Shown: piece by piece, positions 43,763 to 59,322 of the stretch
Layout: every line of letters begins with the position of its first letter
How positions within the stretch are numbered: the stretch's first letter is position 1
Origin: Gammaproteobacteria bacterium
GTDB taxonomy: Bacteria; Pseudomonadota; Gammaproteobacteria; Pseudomonadales; Azotimanducaceae
Length of the DNA: 64,000 nt
Assembly (NCBI GenBank): GCA_026708185.1
Contig: JAPOVK010000007.1
Location: forward strand, 1-64,000
Direction of reading: 5' to 3'
Notes under the pieces: model-generated
Databases searched by the model: none
Told to the model about the DNA's origin: nothing
Seen by the model: the letters and a program-made list of their open reading frames with translations, nothing else
Program-made: the position numbers and the translations under genes

Positions 43763-44197
43763 TCAGGAAAGGGCTGGAAGTTCTCCCGGAGGGAGCTTGA
43801 GCCAAGGGAGGTCTTCGAGCTCCCTCAATGCGCTGACATGCTGCCGCTCGAGGGCAGAGTTGAGCACCCACGGGCCGGACTCTAGGTATCCGAAGGCGGT
43901 TCGCACGGCGTTGGTTTCTCCGTACGAGAGCTCGGATGCCCCGCCCTTTAGCGCATCGGCGAGTTGGTCCATAAGGTTGCGCATTTCGTCAAACTGGACT
44001 TGGTATCGGGCGTCCGATTGCAGCGCCGGTCGGAAGGCGTCCGCTCGCTTCTGAACAACGAGGTCTCGGATGTAGGCAATCTGAGCGTTGCGCTTCGATC
44101 GACGACGTATCCATGCTCCGATGCCAGTCACGGCGCTGACGGTGGTGCCGATGACGATGCCCTCGACAATAATGTCCAGATCAATCACTGCATCCAT
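43763..44197 (-). CDS. small membrane-anchored protein at the island right end
   Basis: 144 residues. One N-terminal transmembrane segment (IIVEGIVIGTTVSAVTGIGAWI, about 9-30) with a short acidic outside, followed by a basic RRRSKRN and a helical cytoplasmic part. It ends six bases from the convergent sacsin-like gene. Not recognised. The proximity could mean a partner of the ATPase-nuclease or simply the last cargo gene before the att site. Confidence 0.65.
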   Translation of the reverse strand: MDAVIDLDIIVEGIVIGTTVSAVTGIGAWIRRRSKRNAQIAYIRDLVVQKRADAFRPALQSDARYQVQFDEMRNLMDQLADALKGGASELSYGETNAVRTAFGYLESGPWVLNSALERQHVSALRELEDLPWLKLPPGELPALS

Positions 44198-44279
44198 TTC
44201 GCGCCTCGATGAGGACGATCCTACGGATTTGCCGCTTTAGGGTGGTTTGGCGCCACCGGCCCTTCCACGCTCGCTGCCA

Positions 44280-44293
44280 CGTAGTGGGAACTT
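44280..44293. repeat. right-end copy of the integrase arm-type motif
   Basis: CGTAGTGGGAACTT, identical to 24648-24661 and in the same orientation, 67 bases inside the right att core. The rest of the gap 44198-44359 is AT-rich at its right end and holds no gene. Confidence 0.55.
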
Positions 44294-44359
44294 ATGAGGG
44301 TACGATAAATACCTAGGACACATTTATTCTTGTTTTTCAATTAGTTACCGTTCATGTAT

Positions 44360-44434
<75 letters not shown>

Positions 44435-44519
44435 TGAAGTGGTCTGCGAGAGGGCGCGCATTCTAGGGCTTGGACGTTCGCTGCGCAAGAAACCGGCGTC
44501 CGAAACCGATGCCTGCGGA

Positions 44520-45434
44520 TCAGTCGCCGTCGCGGGCCAACAGCAAGCCGCCGACGTGCTGCCTGGCGAAATGGAAGGCCGTCCGACCGCTGCGCACGCC
44601 ACGCGCCAAGGCCCACCGCAGCGCTGCTTGCCGCGTGGCTTCATCCCAGACCGCGTCGGCCTTGTGCTCCTCGGCGAGTCGGGCCAGCCAGTGCGCGGCG
44701 ACGAGCAGGTAGGCGTCCTGGCGAAAGGCATAGAACGACAGCCACAGGCCGAAGCGGTCGGACAGCGAGATCTTCTCCTGAACCGCTTCGCTCTCGTGCA
44801 ACTCGCCTTGCACGTGCGTGGCGGCGACGTTCTCGGACATGTACTCGGGCAGGAGGTGGCGGCGGTTGGACGTGGCGTAGATCAGCACATTCGCGGACTG
44901 CGTGAACACCGAGCCCTCCAAAGCACTCTTCAGCGCCTTGTAGGAGGCATCGTCGGCCTCGAACGACAGATCGTCGCAGACCAGGAGGAACCGATACGGC
45001 TCGCCATCGACCCGGGCGACGATCGCCGCGATGTCGGCTAGCGCGTGCTTGTTGACCTCAAGCAGCCGCAAGCCCTGGTCCGCGTAGCGGTTGAGCAAAG
45101 CGTGGATGAGCGATGACTTGCCCGTGCCGCGCGCGCCCCAGAGGAGCGCGTTGTTGGCCGGGTGGCCGCGCACGAACTGCTCCGTGTTGGCGGTCAATTG
45201 GCGTTTCTGGTCGTCGATGCCAAGCAGGTCGTCGAGACCGATCGCATGGAGATGCCCCAGCGGTTGCAGTTCGCCCCCCAGCGCACTGCTCCGCCAGCGT
45301 GCAGCGCGGTGCTTGGACCAGTCCAGGGGCGTCCGGCCGGGCAGGATCGCGAGCAATCGCTTGCCGACTTCCCGCCCGACGCCAGCCAGATCCTTGAGCG
45401 ATGCCTCGTCCACGGGCGCCGATTGTGCCAGCAA
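44520..45434 (-). CDS. DUF815-family AAA-type ATPase
   Basis: 304 residues with Walker A LLWGARGTGKSSLIHALL, Walker B FLLVCDDLSFE and a sensor-like VLIYATSNRRHLLPEYM. DUF815 proteins are widespread single AAA ATPases of unknown role. It begins at TTG 45434 or a GTG shortly after; it is preceded by the response regulator gene and followed, after 85 bases, by tRNA-Glu. First core gene right of the island. Confidence 0.82.
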   Translation of the reverse strand: MLAQSAPVDEASLKDLAGVGREVGKRLLAILPGRTPLDWSKHRAARWRSSALGGELQPLGHLHAIGLDDLLGIDDQKRQLTANTEQFVRGHPANNALLWGARGTGKSSLIHALLNRYADQGLRLLEVNKHALADIAAIVARVDGEPYRFLLVCDDLSFEADDASYKALKSALEGSVFTQSANVLIYATSNRRHLLPEYMSENVAATHVQGELHESEAVQEKISLSDRFGLWLSFYAFRQDAYLLVAAHWLARLAEEHKADAVWDEATRQAALRWALARGVRSGRTAFHFARQHVGGLLLARDGD

Positions 45435-45472
45435 TCGCGGCGCGTTGGCGCCCGACAGCCCGCCGCCGGCTG

Positions 45473-46126
45473 CTAGCTGGCGCTGCTCAAGACCGGATTC
45501 ACCATCCCGTGTTTGACGGCCAGCATGGCCAGCTCCACGTCGCTGGAGATGCCGAGCTTCTCGAAGATGCGGTAGCGGTACGCGTTGATGGTCTTCGGGG
45601 ACAGGTGCAGATGGACCGAGATGTCCTGCACGCGCTGACAGTTGATGACCATCAAGGCGATCTGCATCTCGCGGCTCGACAGTTGGTCGAACGGGGCGTT
45701 GGCCTCGTCGTCAAACGACTGAAATGCCAGCCGCTCGGCGATGTCCGCACTGACGAATCGCTTGCCCGCGTAGGCGCGCTTGATCGCGACGATCACGTCT
45801 TCCGGAGCGCCCCGCTTGGTCACGAAGCCGCAGACGCCGGACCGCAGCGCCTGGGTCGGATAGGGCGCATCCCAGGCACCGGTCAGGATGACCACCTGCG
45901 TTCCCGTCTCGGATCGCAGGATGCGCCGCGCGGCCTCCAACCCGCCGATGCCCGGCATGACGATTTCCAACGAGACCACGTGCGGATTCAGCTTGCGCGC
46001 CAGATCAACCGCTTCCTCGCCCGTCTCCGCCTCGGCCACGACGTCGATCGCCTTGACATCGCGGAGTAGCCGAATGACGCCGGCTCTGAACAGGCCGTGG
46101 TGGTCCGCGATAATCGTCCGAATCAT
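45473..46126 (-). CDS. UvrY/GacA-type response regulator with Asp54 replaced by Glu
   Basis: 217 residues: receiver domain (1-120) and LuxR helix-turn-helix (about 145-205, LSSREMQIALMVINCQRVQDI). Overall similarity to UvrY is clear, including SPKTINAYRYRIFEKL. The phosphoacceptor position reads VVSLEIVMPGIGG: Glu54 (codon GAA) where UvrY has Asp54. One of the two N-terminal acidic-pocket aspartates is also changed (ADHHGL instead of VDDHEL), while the switch lysine (TKRGAP) remains. Glu can mimic the phosphorylated state, so this may be a BarA-independent regulator. No sensor kinase or csrB-like gene is adjacent. Confidence 0.88.
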   Translation of the reverse strand: MIRTIIADHHGLFRAGVIRLLRDVKAIDVVAEAETGEEAVDLARKLNPHVVSLEIVMPGIGGLEAARRILRSETGTQVVILTGAWDAPYPTQALRSGVCGFVTKRGAPEDVIVAIKRAYAGKRFVSADIAERLAFQSFDDEANAPFDQLSSREMQIALMVINCQRVQDISVHLHLSPKTINAYRYRIFEKLGISSDVELAMLAVKHGMVNPVLSSAS

Positions 46127-46308
46127 TGTTGGTCTTGCTTCCGGTGCGCTCGCACCGCCAACATATGAAAGCGTGGTCGGTTGAAGCAAGACTCATAGCC
46201 GGTCTCTGCAACACGCCGGGACGAAAACCGATTGTGATATCACGGCGATGCTACGCAAGAGACCTCGGCCCCAGCTCGCGCCGGAACCGCGATGGGCCAC
46301 AAGTGGCG

Positions 46309-48225
<1,917 letters not shown>

Positions 48226-48302
48226 GGGCAAGGCCGATCCTTGGAACGAGCCCAACATAGGGGCGCGGCGGCGGTTTTCAAGCCGCCTCCCCTCCCGTGG
48301 GC

Positions 48303-49175
48303 TTACCAGCCGGTGAGTTCCCGAAGGCCCGTCCCGATCGCTGCCAGGCTGCGCACGGTCTTCACACCGGCCGCCTCGAGGGCCGCGTACTTGTCGTCGG
48401 CGGTCCCCTTGCCCCCGGCGATGATCGCTCCCGCGTGGCCCATGCGCTTGCCGGGCGGCGCCGTGACCCCGGCGATGTAGGCCACCACCGGCTTGGTCAC
48501 GTGCTCCGCGATGAACGCTGCGGCCTCCTCTTCCGCCGTGCCGCCAATCTCGCCGACCATGACGATCGCCTCGGTAGCCGGATCGTCCTCGAACAGGCCG
48601 AGCACATCGCGAAAGTGCGTTCCTGGAATCGGGTCGCCGCCGATGCCCACACAGGTCGACTGACCATAGCCCATGTCGGTCGTCTGCTTGACCGCTTCGT
48701 AGGTCAGCGTCCCGGACCGAGACACCACGCCCACCTTGCCGGGCAAGTGGATGTCGCCGGGCATGATGCCGATCTTGCACGCGCCAGGAGTGATGACGCC
48801 CGGACAGTTCGGGCCGATCAGGCGGACGCCGAGCACGTCCAGACGATCCTTCACCGCGAGCATGTCCAAGGTCGGGATGCCCTCGGTGATGCACACGATC
48901 AGCTCGATGCCGGCGTCGGCCGCTTCGAGGATCGAGTCCTTGCAGAACCTGGCCGGCACGTAGATCACCGACGCCGTCGCGCCGGTCTCGGCCACGGCCC
49001 CCGCCACGGTGTCGAACACCGGTCGGTCGAGATGCGTGGTGCCGCCCTTGCCCGGCGTCACGCCGCCCGCCAACCTGGTGCCGTAGGCGATCGCCTGCTC
49101 GCTGTGCAACGTGCCTTGGGAACCGGTGAAGCCCTGGCAGATGACCGTCGTCTGACCGTCGACGAGGATGCTCAT
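48303..49175 (-). CDS. sucD: succinyl-CoA synthetase alpha subunit
   Basis: 290 residues. CoA-binding N-terminus ([18 protein letters not shown]), NCPGVITPG, the phospho-histidine loop [17 protein letters not shown], and [12 protein letters not shown] near the end. Forms the alpha-beta enzyme with SucC converting succinyl-CoA to succinate with NTP formation. ATG overlaps the sucC stop (ATGA). Confidence 0.96.
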   Translation of the reverse strand: MSILVDGQTTVICQGFTGSQGTLHSEQAIAYGTRLAGGVTPGKGGTTHLDRPVFDTVAGAVAETGATASVIYVPARFCKDSILEAADAGIELIVCITEGIPTLDMLAVKDRLDVLGVRLIGPNCPGVITPGACKIGIMPGDIHLPGKVGVVSRSGTLTYEAVKQTTDMGYGQSTCVGIGGDPIPGTHFRDVLGLFEDDPATEAIVMVGEIGGTAEEEAAAFIAEHVTKPVVAYIAGVTAPPGKRMGHAGAIIAGGKGTADDKYAALEAAGVKTVRSLAAIGTGLRELTGW

Positions 49176-50362
49176 GGGTTGCCTCCCGCTGCGACCGCGC
49201 CGCCTGCGGCGGCTGCGACGGCTTTGTTGGCGGCATCCTGCAACGACTCCGCAGTGTCGATGGCCAGGCCGCTTGTCGCCAGCGCCTCGAGGCCGGCGGC
49301 CGCGTTGTTGCCCTCGAAACGCACCACCACCGGCACCTCCACCCCGACCTGGGTGACCGCCGCGATGATGCCTTCGGCGATGATCTTGCAGGACACGATG
49401 CCACCGAAGATGTTGATCAACACGGCCTTCACGGCATCGTCGGAGAGGATGATCTTGAACGCCTCCGCAACCGCCGCCTGCGTCGCGCCGCCGCCGACAT
49501 CGAGGAAGTTGGCCGGATTGCCGCCTTGGAGCTTGACGAGGTCCATGGTGCCCATGGCCAGTCCCGCGCCGTTGACCATGCACCCGATGTTGCCGTCCAG
49601 GGCGACGTAGTTGAGGCCGAACTCGTCGGCGCGCGCCTCGCGCTCGTCTTCCTGGGACGCATCGCGCAGCGCCTCGAGCTCCGGCTGCCGGTAGAGCGCG
49701 TTGTTGTCGATGTTCACCTTGGCATCCAGGCAGTGCACGTCGCCATCGGCCGTGACGACGAGTGGGTTGACCTCAACGAGCGAGCAGTCGAGTTCGTGGA
49801 AGAGACGCGCCAGGTTCAGGAACACGTCGGTGAACTGGCCCACCTGGCGGCCGGTCAGGCCCAACGCGAACGCCATGGCGCGGCCCTGGAACGGTTGCGC
49901 TCCGGTCGCCGGGTCAATCGCCGCCTGCAGGATCTTCTCAGGCGTCTCCGCCGCGACCTCTTCGATCTCGACGCCGCCTTCCGTGGACGCCATCACGACC
50001 ACGCGGCGACTGGCACGGTCGACCACGGCGCCGAGATAGAGTTCGCGGTCGATGCTTGCGGCCTCCTCGACGAAGATCTTGCTCACCGGCGCGCCTTCGG
50101 CTCCGGTCTGCGCGGTCACCAACCGTTGCCCAACCCACCGCTCGGCGAAGGCGCGGACCTCGTCGAAGCTGCCGACGAGCTTGACGCCGCCCGCCTTGCC
50201 GCGACCGCCGGCATGCACTTGGACCTTGCACACCCAGCGGTCGCCGCCCAATTCCTGGGCGGCCTCGACCGCCGCGTCCGCGGTGTCGACCGCGATCCCA
50301 CGGGAAACCGGCAGGCCGTAGCTCCGGAACAGGTCCTTGGATTGGTATTCGTGTAGATTCAT
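49172..50362 (-). CDS. sucC: succinyl-CoA synthetase beta subunit
   Basis: 396 residues with the ATP-grasp N-terminal [47 protein letters not shown] and [17 protein letters not shown], plus [15 protein letters not shown]. Provides nucleotide and substrate specificity to the SucCD enzyme. Lies 13 bases after lpd in the TCA block. Confidence 0.96.
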   Translation of the reverse strand: MNLHEYQSKDLFRSYGLPVSRGIAVDTADAAVEAAQELGGDRWVCKVQVHAGGRGKAGGVKLVGSFDEVRAFAERWVGQRLVTAQTGAEGAPVSKIFVEEAASIDRELYLGAVVDRASRRVVVMASTEGGVEIEEVAAETPEKILQAAIDPATGAQPFQGRAMAFALGLTGRQVGQFTDVFLNLARLFHELDCSLVEVNPLVVTADGDVHCLDAKVNIDNNALYRQPELEALRDASQEDEREARADEFGLNYVALDGNIGCMVNGAGLAMGTMDLVKLQGGNPANFLDVGGGATQAAVAEAFKIILSDDAVKAVLINIFGGIVSCKIIAEGIIAAVTQVGVEVPVVVRFEGNNAAAGLEALATSGLAIDTAESLQDAANKAVAAAAGGAVAAGGNP

Positions 50363-50375
50363 AGAGTTACGCTGC

Positions 50376-53038
<2,663 letters not shown>

Positions 53039-53042
<4 letters not shown>

Positions 53043-55933
53043 GCGTCGACCTCCCTGCCGCCTTGCAGCGCGTCGTGCACCAATCCCCGCTGGCGCTCCA
53101 CGTGCCGAGCGGCATAGCCGCCGGCCGGCGCCGCAAACGCCTCGCGCCCGGCGTAGGCCAGGCGGAGCGTCGGGTCGTGTCGCCGCAGCACGCCGTGCAT
53201 ATGGTGCTGGCTCGAATACCACGCACCCTGGTTCATCGGCTCCTCCTGGCACCAGACCACGTGCGTGAGCAAGCGGTAAGGCGCGATCGTCTCGGCCAAC
53301 TCGGCTTCGGGGAACGGAAACAACTGCTCGAGGCGGACGATCGCGACGTTCGTGAGCCCCGCCTCGCGGCGGGCCTCCAAGAGATCGTAGTAGACCTTGC
53401 CGCTGCACAGCACGAGGCGATCCACGCCGTCCGGATCGACCGCGTCGATCTCGCCGAGGACGCGCTGGAAGCCGCCAGTGGTCAGATCTTCCAGCGTGGA
53501 CGTGGCCAGCTTGTGGCGCAACAGGCTCTTCGGCGTCAGCGCGATCAGGGGTTTGCGGACCGGGCGGATTATCTGCCGACGCAGGAGGTGGAAGATCTGC
53601 GCAGGCGTCGTCGGCAGGCACACCTGGATGTTGCGTTGCGCGGACAACTGGAGGTAGCGCTCAAGGCGTGCCGACGAGTGCTCCGGTCCTTGGCCTTCGT
53701 AGCCGTGGGGCAGCAGCATGACCAGCCCGCACATGCGCTCCCACTTGGCTTCGCCGCTGACCACGAACTGATCGATGACCACCTGCGCGCCGTTGGCGAA
53801 GTCGCCGAACTGCGCCTCCCAGATGACCAGCGTGCGCGGCGACGTCGAGCCGTAGCCGTACTCGAAGGCCAGCACGGCTTCCTCGGAAAGCAACGAGTCG
53901 TAGATGTCAAAGGTCGTGGTGCCGTCGAGCCGGTTGAGCGGGACGATGCGCTTGCCATCCTTCTGGTTGTAGAGCGACGCGTGACGGTGGGAGAACGTCC
54001 CGGCGCCCACATCCTGACCCGTCAGCCGGACGTCGAAACCCTGGTCCAAGAGGGTCGCGTAGGCCATGGTCTCGGCGAACCCCCAGTTGAGGAGCATCGC
54101 TCCGGCGGCCATCCGCCGCCGGTCGTCAAGGATGTTCTGCACTTGGCGATGCAGGGCAAAGCCGTCCGGGGTGGTGTTCACTCGCTCGGCCAAGGCGCGC
54201 AGCTTCTCGAGCGGCACGCGCGTGTCGCATGGCGCATTGAGGTCTTGGCCGAGGTAGGGCGTCCAGTCCACGAACAGCGAGCTGTCGGGTTCGTGCACCA
54301 GCGACAAGGCCATGCGTTCGCCCCGGTCCAGGGCAAAGCGATACAAGCCGCTTAAGCCGTCCACCTCCGGCTCGGTCGTCACGTCCTCCTCGACCAGTCT
54401 CTCGGCGTAGACCGCGCGCGTCGTCGGGTGGCGGCGGATCGCCTGGTACATGAGCGGTTGCGTCTTCATCGGCTCTTCGGCCTCGTTGTGGCCGCGGCGG
54501 CGGTAGCAGACCAGGTCGATGACGACGTCCTTCTTGAACTGCATCCGGTAGTCGACGGCGAGCTGGACGGCGAAGATGCACGCTTCCGGGTCGTCGCCGT
54601 TGACGTGCAGGATCGGCGCCTGGACCATCTTCGCGATCTCCGAGCAGTATTCCGTGGACCGCGCGTCGTCGCGTCGATGGGTCGTGAAGCCGATCTGGTT
54701 GTTGACGATGATGTGCACGGTGCCGCCGACGTGGTAGCCCCGCGTTTGGGACATCTGGAAGGTCTCCATGATCACGCCTTGTCCGGCGAACGCGGCGTCG
54801 CCATGGATGATCACTGGCACCACCATGTCGCCGGCATAGTCGCGACGGCGATCCTGCCGCGCGCGCACCGATCCGGCCACGACCGGGCCCACGATCTCTA
54901 AGTGGGACGGGTTGAACGACAACGCGACGTGCATCTCCCCGCCGGGGGTCATGACGTTGGACGAGAAACCCTGGTGGTACTTGACGTCGCCCGTCCGGTC
55001 GGTGTCCGGCACGACGCCCTCGAACTCATCGAAGAGATCGCTTGGATCCTTGCCGAGGATATTGACCAGGACGTTCAGCCGGCCACGGTGCGCCATGCCG
55101 ATGACGGTCTCGACGCAACCGTGCGAGCCGAGCCGTTGTAGGGCTTCGTGGAGCATGGGAATCAGGCTCTCGCCGCCCTCGAGACCGAAGCGCTTGGTAC
55201 CGGGGAAGCGCGCATGCAGGTACTTCTCCAGTCCTTCCGCCGCGCTCAGCCGGTCGAGGATGGTGAACCGGGTTTCCGTCGAGTACTCGGGTGCCGAGTG
55301 CACGGACTCCAGGCGCTGCCGCACCCAGAGTTTCTCCGCGGCGTCCGTGATGTGGGTGTACTCGGCGCCGAGGGCGCCGCAGTAGGTTTCCGTCAGCGCC
55401 GCGACGATCTCCCGCAGGGTCGCCTGGCCGCCGCCCTCCGCTTGCAGCGGACTGCCTTCCCCGCCGTGTCGCCGGGTCTCGAAGAACTGCGCCGACCCGG
55501 TCCTGAACACCGTGTCGAGATCGGCATCCGAGAGGTGGTGGTAGGCGAGATCCAACTCCGGCGCAGGCGCGCGTTCCCAGAGGTTCAAGGGGTCGAGCTT
55601 CGCCTTGCGATGGCCAAGTTCGCGGTACGCGTCGATCAACTCCCGGACACGGATCTGCTTGAGTTCGTGCTCCGAGGACACCTCGGTGCTGACCCGTTCC
55701 GGCCGCGCGCGCAGACGATTGCGCCCGAGGCGTTCGAAGTGCTGGACGACCGTGCTGTGGGGCACGTCACCGGCGACCCCCTCGACCATCGGCAACTGCT
55801 CGAAGTAACGCCGCCACTCCTCGGCAACGCTGTTCGGATCCTCGAGATAGGCCTCGTAGAGCGCCTCGACGTAGGCGTTGCCGGCGGAAAGCTGGGAGTC
55901 CGCCCGCATCCGTTCAATAAAGGTGTCGGCCAA
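53039..55933 (-). CDS. sucA: 2-oxoglutarate dehydrogenase E1
   Basis: 964 residues. N-terminus like E. coli SucA ([25 protein letters not shown]), then HRGRLNVL, the ThDP region [14 protein letters not shown]...[12 protein letters not shown] and [20 protein letters not shown] in the C-terminal domain. Decarboxylates 2-oxoglutarate and succinylates SucB. The start is TTG 55933, supported by GAGGGGG seven bases upstream; ATG 55909 is the alternative. Confidence 0.95.
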
Positions 55934-55953
55934 GGCAGTGCCCCCTCACCAAG

Positions 55954-55999
55954 CGCGTCGCCTAACGGCGACGCGTTCGAGAAATGCTCCGCATTTCTC
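55954..55999. promoter_or_regulatory. two adjacent perfect hairpins in the sucA leader
   Basis: CGCGTCGCC-taac-GGCGACGCG (55954-55975) and GAGAAATGC-tcc-GCATTTCTC (55979-55999), each with a 9-bp perfect stem, fill the 133-base gap between sdhB and sucA. No T tracts follow. They may stabilise or attenuate the transcript between the sdh and suc parts or be REP-like. Confidence 0.45.
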
Positions 56000-56066
56000 C
56001 AGCGGCAGAAACGCGGCCTCTCAACGACATCCGGCGCTCTCAAACCCTACGTTACCACCGAGCGCT

Positions 56067-56771
56067 TCAGATCCCCTGCTGCAACAGCATCGTGCGTATC
56101 TTGCCAATCGCCCGCGTCGGGTTCAGACCCTTGGGACAGACGTTGACGCAGTTCATGATGCCGCGGCAGCGGAACACGCTGAACGGGTCTTCCAGCGCCG
56201 CGAGGCGCTCCGCCGTTGCCGTATCGCGGCTGTCCGCGAGAAACCGGTACGCCTGCAGGAGTCCGGCGGGGCCGATGAACTTGTCCGGATTCCACCAGAA
56301 CGACGGGCAGGCCGTCGAGCAGCAGGCACACAGGATGCACTCGTAGAGACCGTCGAGCTTGGCGCGGTCGCCCTCGGACTGGAGCCGCTCGCGCGCCGGC
56401 GGCGGCGTGTCGTTGACGAGCCAAGGCTTGACCTTTTCGTACTGGCGATAGAACTGGCTCATGTCGACCACGAGGTCGCGGACCACCGGCAGACCGGGCA
56501 GCGGGCGCAGCGTGAGCTTGCCCCTGGGCGCGGCTTCGGACACCGGCGTCGTGCACGCCAGGCCGTTCTTGCCGTTCATGTTGATCCCGTCGGAGCCGCA
56601 AACGCCTTCGCGGCAAGAGCGCCGATAGGCGATCGACGGATCCTCCGCCTTCAGGAGTTCCAGGACGTCGAGCACCATCAGGTCGCGTCCCTCCGGCAAC
56701 TCGAGCGAAAGGTCGTCCATGCGAGGCGACTCGTCGGTGTCAGGATCGTAGCGGTACAGGCTGATTTGCAT
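56067..56771 (-). CDS. sdhB: succinate dehydrogenase iron-sulfur subunit
   Basis: 234 residues. [2Fe-2S] cysteines in SCREGVCGSDGINMNG...ACTTP, [4Fe-4S] in CILCACCSTACPSFWWN and [3Fe-4S] in CRGIMNCVNVCPKGLNP, all intact. Passes electrons from SdhA FAD to quinone at the membrane subunits. Ten bases after sdhA. Confidence 0.96.
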   Translation of the reverse strand: MQISLYRYDPDTDESPRMDDLSLELPEGRDLMVLDVLELLKAEDPSIAYRRSCREGVCGSDGINMNGKNGLACTTPVSEAAPRGKLTLRPLPGLPVVRDLVVDMSQFYRQYEKVKPWLVNDTPPPARERLQSEGDRAKLDGLYECILCACCSTACPSFWWNPDKFIGPAGLLQAYRFLADSRDTATAERLAALEDPFSVFRCRGIMNCVNVCPKGLNPTRAIGKIRTMLLQQGI

Positions 56772-56781
56772 GGCGTCCGGG

Positions 56782-58551
56782 TCAGTAGCTGCGCGCGGTG
56801 GGCTCGAAAGCGGGCATGGTCGACGGCGCGAAGTTCACGCCGCGTTTGGCTACCCGCTTGTCCGCGGGGAAGTAGAGCGAGTGGCAGAGCCAGTTCTCGT
56901 CGTCGCGCTCCGGGTAGTCGTCCCGGGCATGGGCGCCGCGGCTTTCATTGCGGGCTTCGGCGACCACGGCCGTCGCCTCCGAGACCTCAAGCAGGTTGTC
57001 TAGCTCCAGTGCTTCCAGCCGCGCGGTGTTGAACACGCGGCTTTTGTCCGGCAGGTGTGCGCCACCGATGCGGGCGCGCAGTTCCTCCAGCACACCGATG
57101 CCCTGGCGCATGTTCTGCTCGGTCCTGAAAATGCCGAAGTCCAACTGCATCCTGCTCTGCAGTTCGCGCTTGAGATCCGCCACGGCTTCTCCGTCCGTCG
57201 ACTCGTCCCAGCGTCTGAGGCGGGCCACGGCAAGGTCTATGTCGTCTTCGCTCGGTGCCCTATGCGAGACCCCTTGGCGCATAGCGTCTTCGATATGGAT
57301 GCCAGCGGCGCGACCGAACACCACCAGGTCGAGCAGCGAGTTGCCGCCCAGCCGATTGGCGCCGTGAACGGAGACGCAGGCCACCTCCCCCACCGCGTAG
57401 AAGCCCTCTATGGGCACGTCTTCGCCACCGCCGTTCTGTGTGAGCGCCTGACCGTTTACGTCCGTGGGGATGCCGCCCATCATGTAGTGGCAGGTCGGCA
57501 CAACCGGGATCGGCTCGCGGGTCGGGTCGACCTTGGCGAAGGTCTTGGAAAGCTCGGTGATGCCGGGCAGCCGGGTCTCGATGGTGTCCGCGCCCAGGTG
57601 GTCGAGCTTCAGCAGCACGTGGTCGGCGTCCGGGCCGGCCCCGCGACCCTCAAGGATCTCCAGCAGCATCGAACGAGCGACCACGTCCCGGCTGGCCAAG
57701 TCCTTGGCCGTGGGCGCATAACGCTCCATGAACCGCTCGCCGTCCTTGTTGATCAGGTAGCCGCCCTCCCCCCGGCAGCCCTCGGTGACCAGAACGCCGG
57801 CACCGTGGATGCCCGTTGGGTGGAACTGCCACATCTCGATGTCTTGGACGGGGAAGCCTGCTCGCAACGCCATGCCGACCCCGTCCCCCGTGTTCATCAA
57901 GGCGTTGGTGGTGCTAGCGTAGATCCGACCGGCACCGCCGGTCGCGAAAACGGTCGCCTTGGACTTGATGAAGACGACCTCGCCAGACTCGATCTGAATC
58001 GCCACCACGCCGACGACGGCGCCGTCCTGGTTGATCACCAGATCGATGGCGAACCACTCGCTCAAGAAGGTCGTGCCCGCCTTCAGGTTGTTCTGGTACA
58101 GGGTATGCAGCAGGGCGTGGCCGGTGCGGTCCTCAGCCGCGCACGTGCGCTCCGCCTGTCCACCGCGGCCAAAGTCCTTGGACTGGCCGCCGAACGCGCG
58201 CTGGTAGATGCGGCCCGTTTCCGTTCGCGTGAACGGCATCCCCATGTGTTCGAGTTCGTAGATCGCCTCCGGTCCGACGCTGCACATGTACTCGATGGCG
58301 TCCTGGTCGCCGATGTAGTCGGAACCCTTCACGGTGTCGTACATGTGCCAGCGCCAGTCGTCGTCCGGATCCGCGCTGGCGATGGCGCACGTGATGCCGC
58401 CCTGGGCGGACACGGTATGCGACCGCGTCGGGAACACCTTGGACAGCACCGCCGTTTTCAAGCCCGACGCCGCAAGCTGCAGGCCGGCGCGCATCCCGGC
58501 ACCGCCGCCGCCGACGATCACGCCATCGAACTCCATGACCGGCAGGCTCAC
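56782..58551 (-). CDS. sdhA: succinate dehydrogenase flavoprotein subunit
   Basis: 589 residues. FAD-binding [14 protein letters not shown], covalent-flavin His45 in [10 protein letters not shown], active-site [26 protein letters not shown] and C-terminal [13 protein letters not shown]. The GTG at 58551 overlaps the sdhD stop (GTGA) and yields [20 protein letters not shown], matching E. coli SdhA from its first residue; the ATG at 58536 would clip it. Confidence 0.96.
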   Translation of the reverse strand: MSLPVMEFDGVIVGGGGAGMRAGLQLAASGLKTAVLSKVFPTRSHTVSAQGGITCAIASADPDDDWRWHMYDTVKGSDYIGDQDAIEYMCSVGPEAIYELEHMGMPFTRTETGRIYQRAFGGQSKDFGRGGQAERTCAAEDRTGHALLHTLYQNNLKAGTTFLSEWFAIDLVINQDGAVVGVVAIQIESGEVVFIKSKATVFATGGAGRIYASTTNALMNTGDGVGMALRAGFPVQDIEMWQFHPTGIHGAGVLVTEGCRGEGGYLINKDGERFMERYAPTAKDLASRDVVARSMLLEILEGRGAGPDADHVLLKLDHLGADTIETRLPGITELSKTFAKVDPTREPIPVVPTCHYMMGGIPTDVNGQALTQNGGGEDVPIEGFYAVGEVACVSVHGANRLGGNSLLDLVVFGRAAGIHIEDAMRQGVSHRAPSEDDIDLAVARLRRWDESTDGEAVADLKRELQSRMQLDFGIFRTEQNMRQGIGVLEELRARIGGAHLPDKSRVFNTARLEALELDNLLEVSEATAVVAEARNESRGAHARDDYPERDDENWLCHSLYFPADKRVAKRGVNFAPSTMPAFEPTARSY

Positions 58552-58919
58552 GTATCCCCCCAAACCACCGAAAGGGGCCACAGCACGTAGACGAATACCG
58601 CCGCGACGCAGACGACCTGGTAGGCGGCGAGGAACAGCGTGTGTGCGCGCCCGAAGTAATGACGCCGGACATAGTCGGTGCCGATCGTCCACATCCCGAT
58701 CCACGCATGAGCGGCCAGCGACAGCACGGCCAGCGTCGTGAAGAGCTTGAGCGGCAGGGAGCCGAAGAAGCCGACCAGCTTGGTGTGGTCCACGCTGTCC
58801 GCGGTGACGAAGAAACCGAGCACGCACAGCGCATAGGCCGCCAGCACGACCGCGGAGACGCGCTGCAAAACCCAGTCGGCAAGGCCGCTGCGGCCGAAGC
58901 TCGTGACGCTCGTTACCAC
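58548..58919 (-). CDS. sdhD: succinate dehydrogenase membrane anchor subunit D
   Basis: 123 residues, three transmembrane helices, with the heme/quinone-side motif [14 protein letters not shown] as in E. coli SdhD. Starts at GTG 58919, overlapping the sdhC stop by a few bases and giving [12 protein letters not shown], like the E. coli N-terminus. Confidence 0.92.
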   Translation of the reverse strand: MVTSVTSFGRSGLADWVLQRVSAVVLAAYALCVLGFFVTADSVDHTKLVGFFGSLPLKLFTTLAVLSLAAHAWIGMWTIGTDYVRRHYFGRAHTLFLAAYQVVCVAAVFVYVLWPLSVVWGDT

Positions 58920-59293
58920 AGCCAGAATGCAGCCGCCACGGCCGCCAGCACCGCCAGGACAATGCTGACCCAGGACGCGAAACGGGCGCCGGTCAGCGTA
59001 TCGCCGACGTGGAAGTCGAGCAGCAAGTGCTTCACGCCGGCCAGGAGGTGATAGCCGAGCGCTGCGAGGATCGCCCACAACGCCAACTTGCCTGCGGGCG
59101 TGGCCAGCACAACGGCCGCCCGCGCGAAGCCCCCCTGGTCACCGAGCGCAAGGTCGAGCAGATAGCACAGATAGAGCGCACCGGCGAAGAGCACGATACC
59201 CGTAATGCGGTGCAGGATGGACGCCACCGCCGTCACCGGCATGGCCGCAAAAAGGCCCAGCAAGGACAGACTGACGGGCCGCTCGGCGGTCAT
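58913..59293 (-). CDS. sdhC: succinate dehydrogenase cytochrome b556 subunit C
   Basis: 126 residues with [25 protein letters not shown] (heme/quinone site) and [20 protein letters not shown], the heme-ligand His region; three transmembrane helices. First gene of the sdh-suc block. Anchors SdhAB and binds heme b and quinone with SdhD. Confidence 0.94.
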   Translation of the reverse strand: MTAERPVSLSLLGLFAAMPVTAVASILHRITGIVLFAGALYLCYLLDLALGDQGGFARAAVVLATPAGKLALWAILAALGYHLLAGVKHLLLDFHVGDTLTGARFASWVSIVLAVLAAVAAAFWLW

Positions 59294-59322
59294 TGGCGCG
59301 GTTCGCGATGCATCGGCGCGGC

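Noticed and set aside
48226-49404. Upstream in-frame extension of htpG giving a 1031-residue protein
   Set aside because: The extra 390 residues are antisense to sucD/sucC and Arg/His-rich; HtpG similarity starts at 48225.
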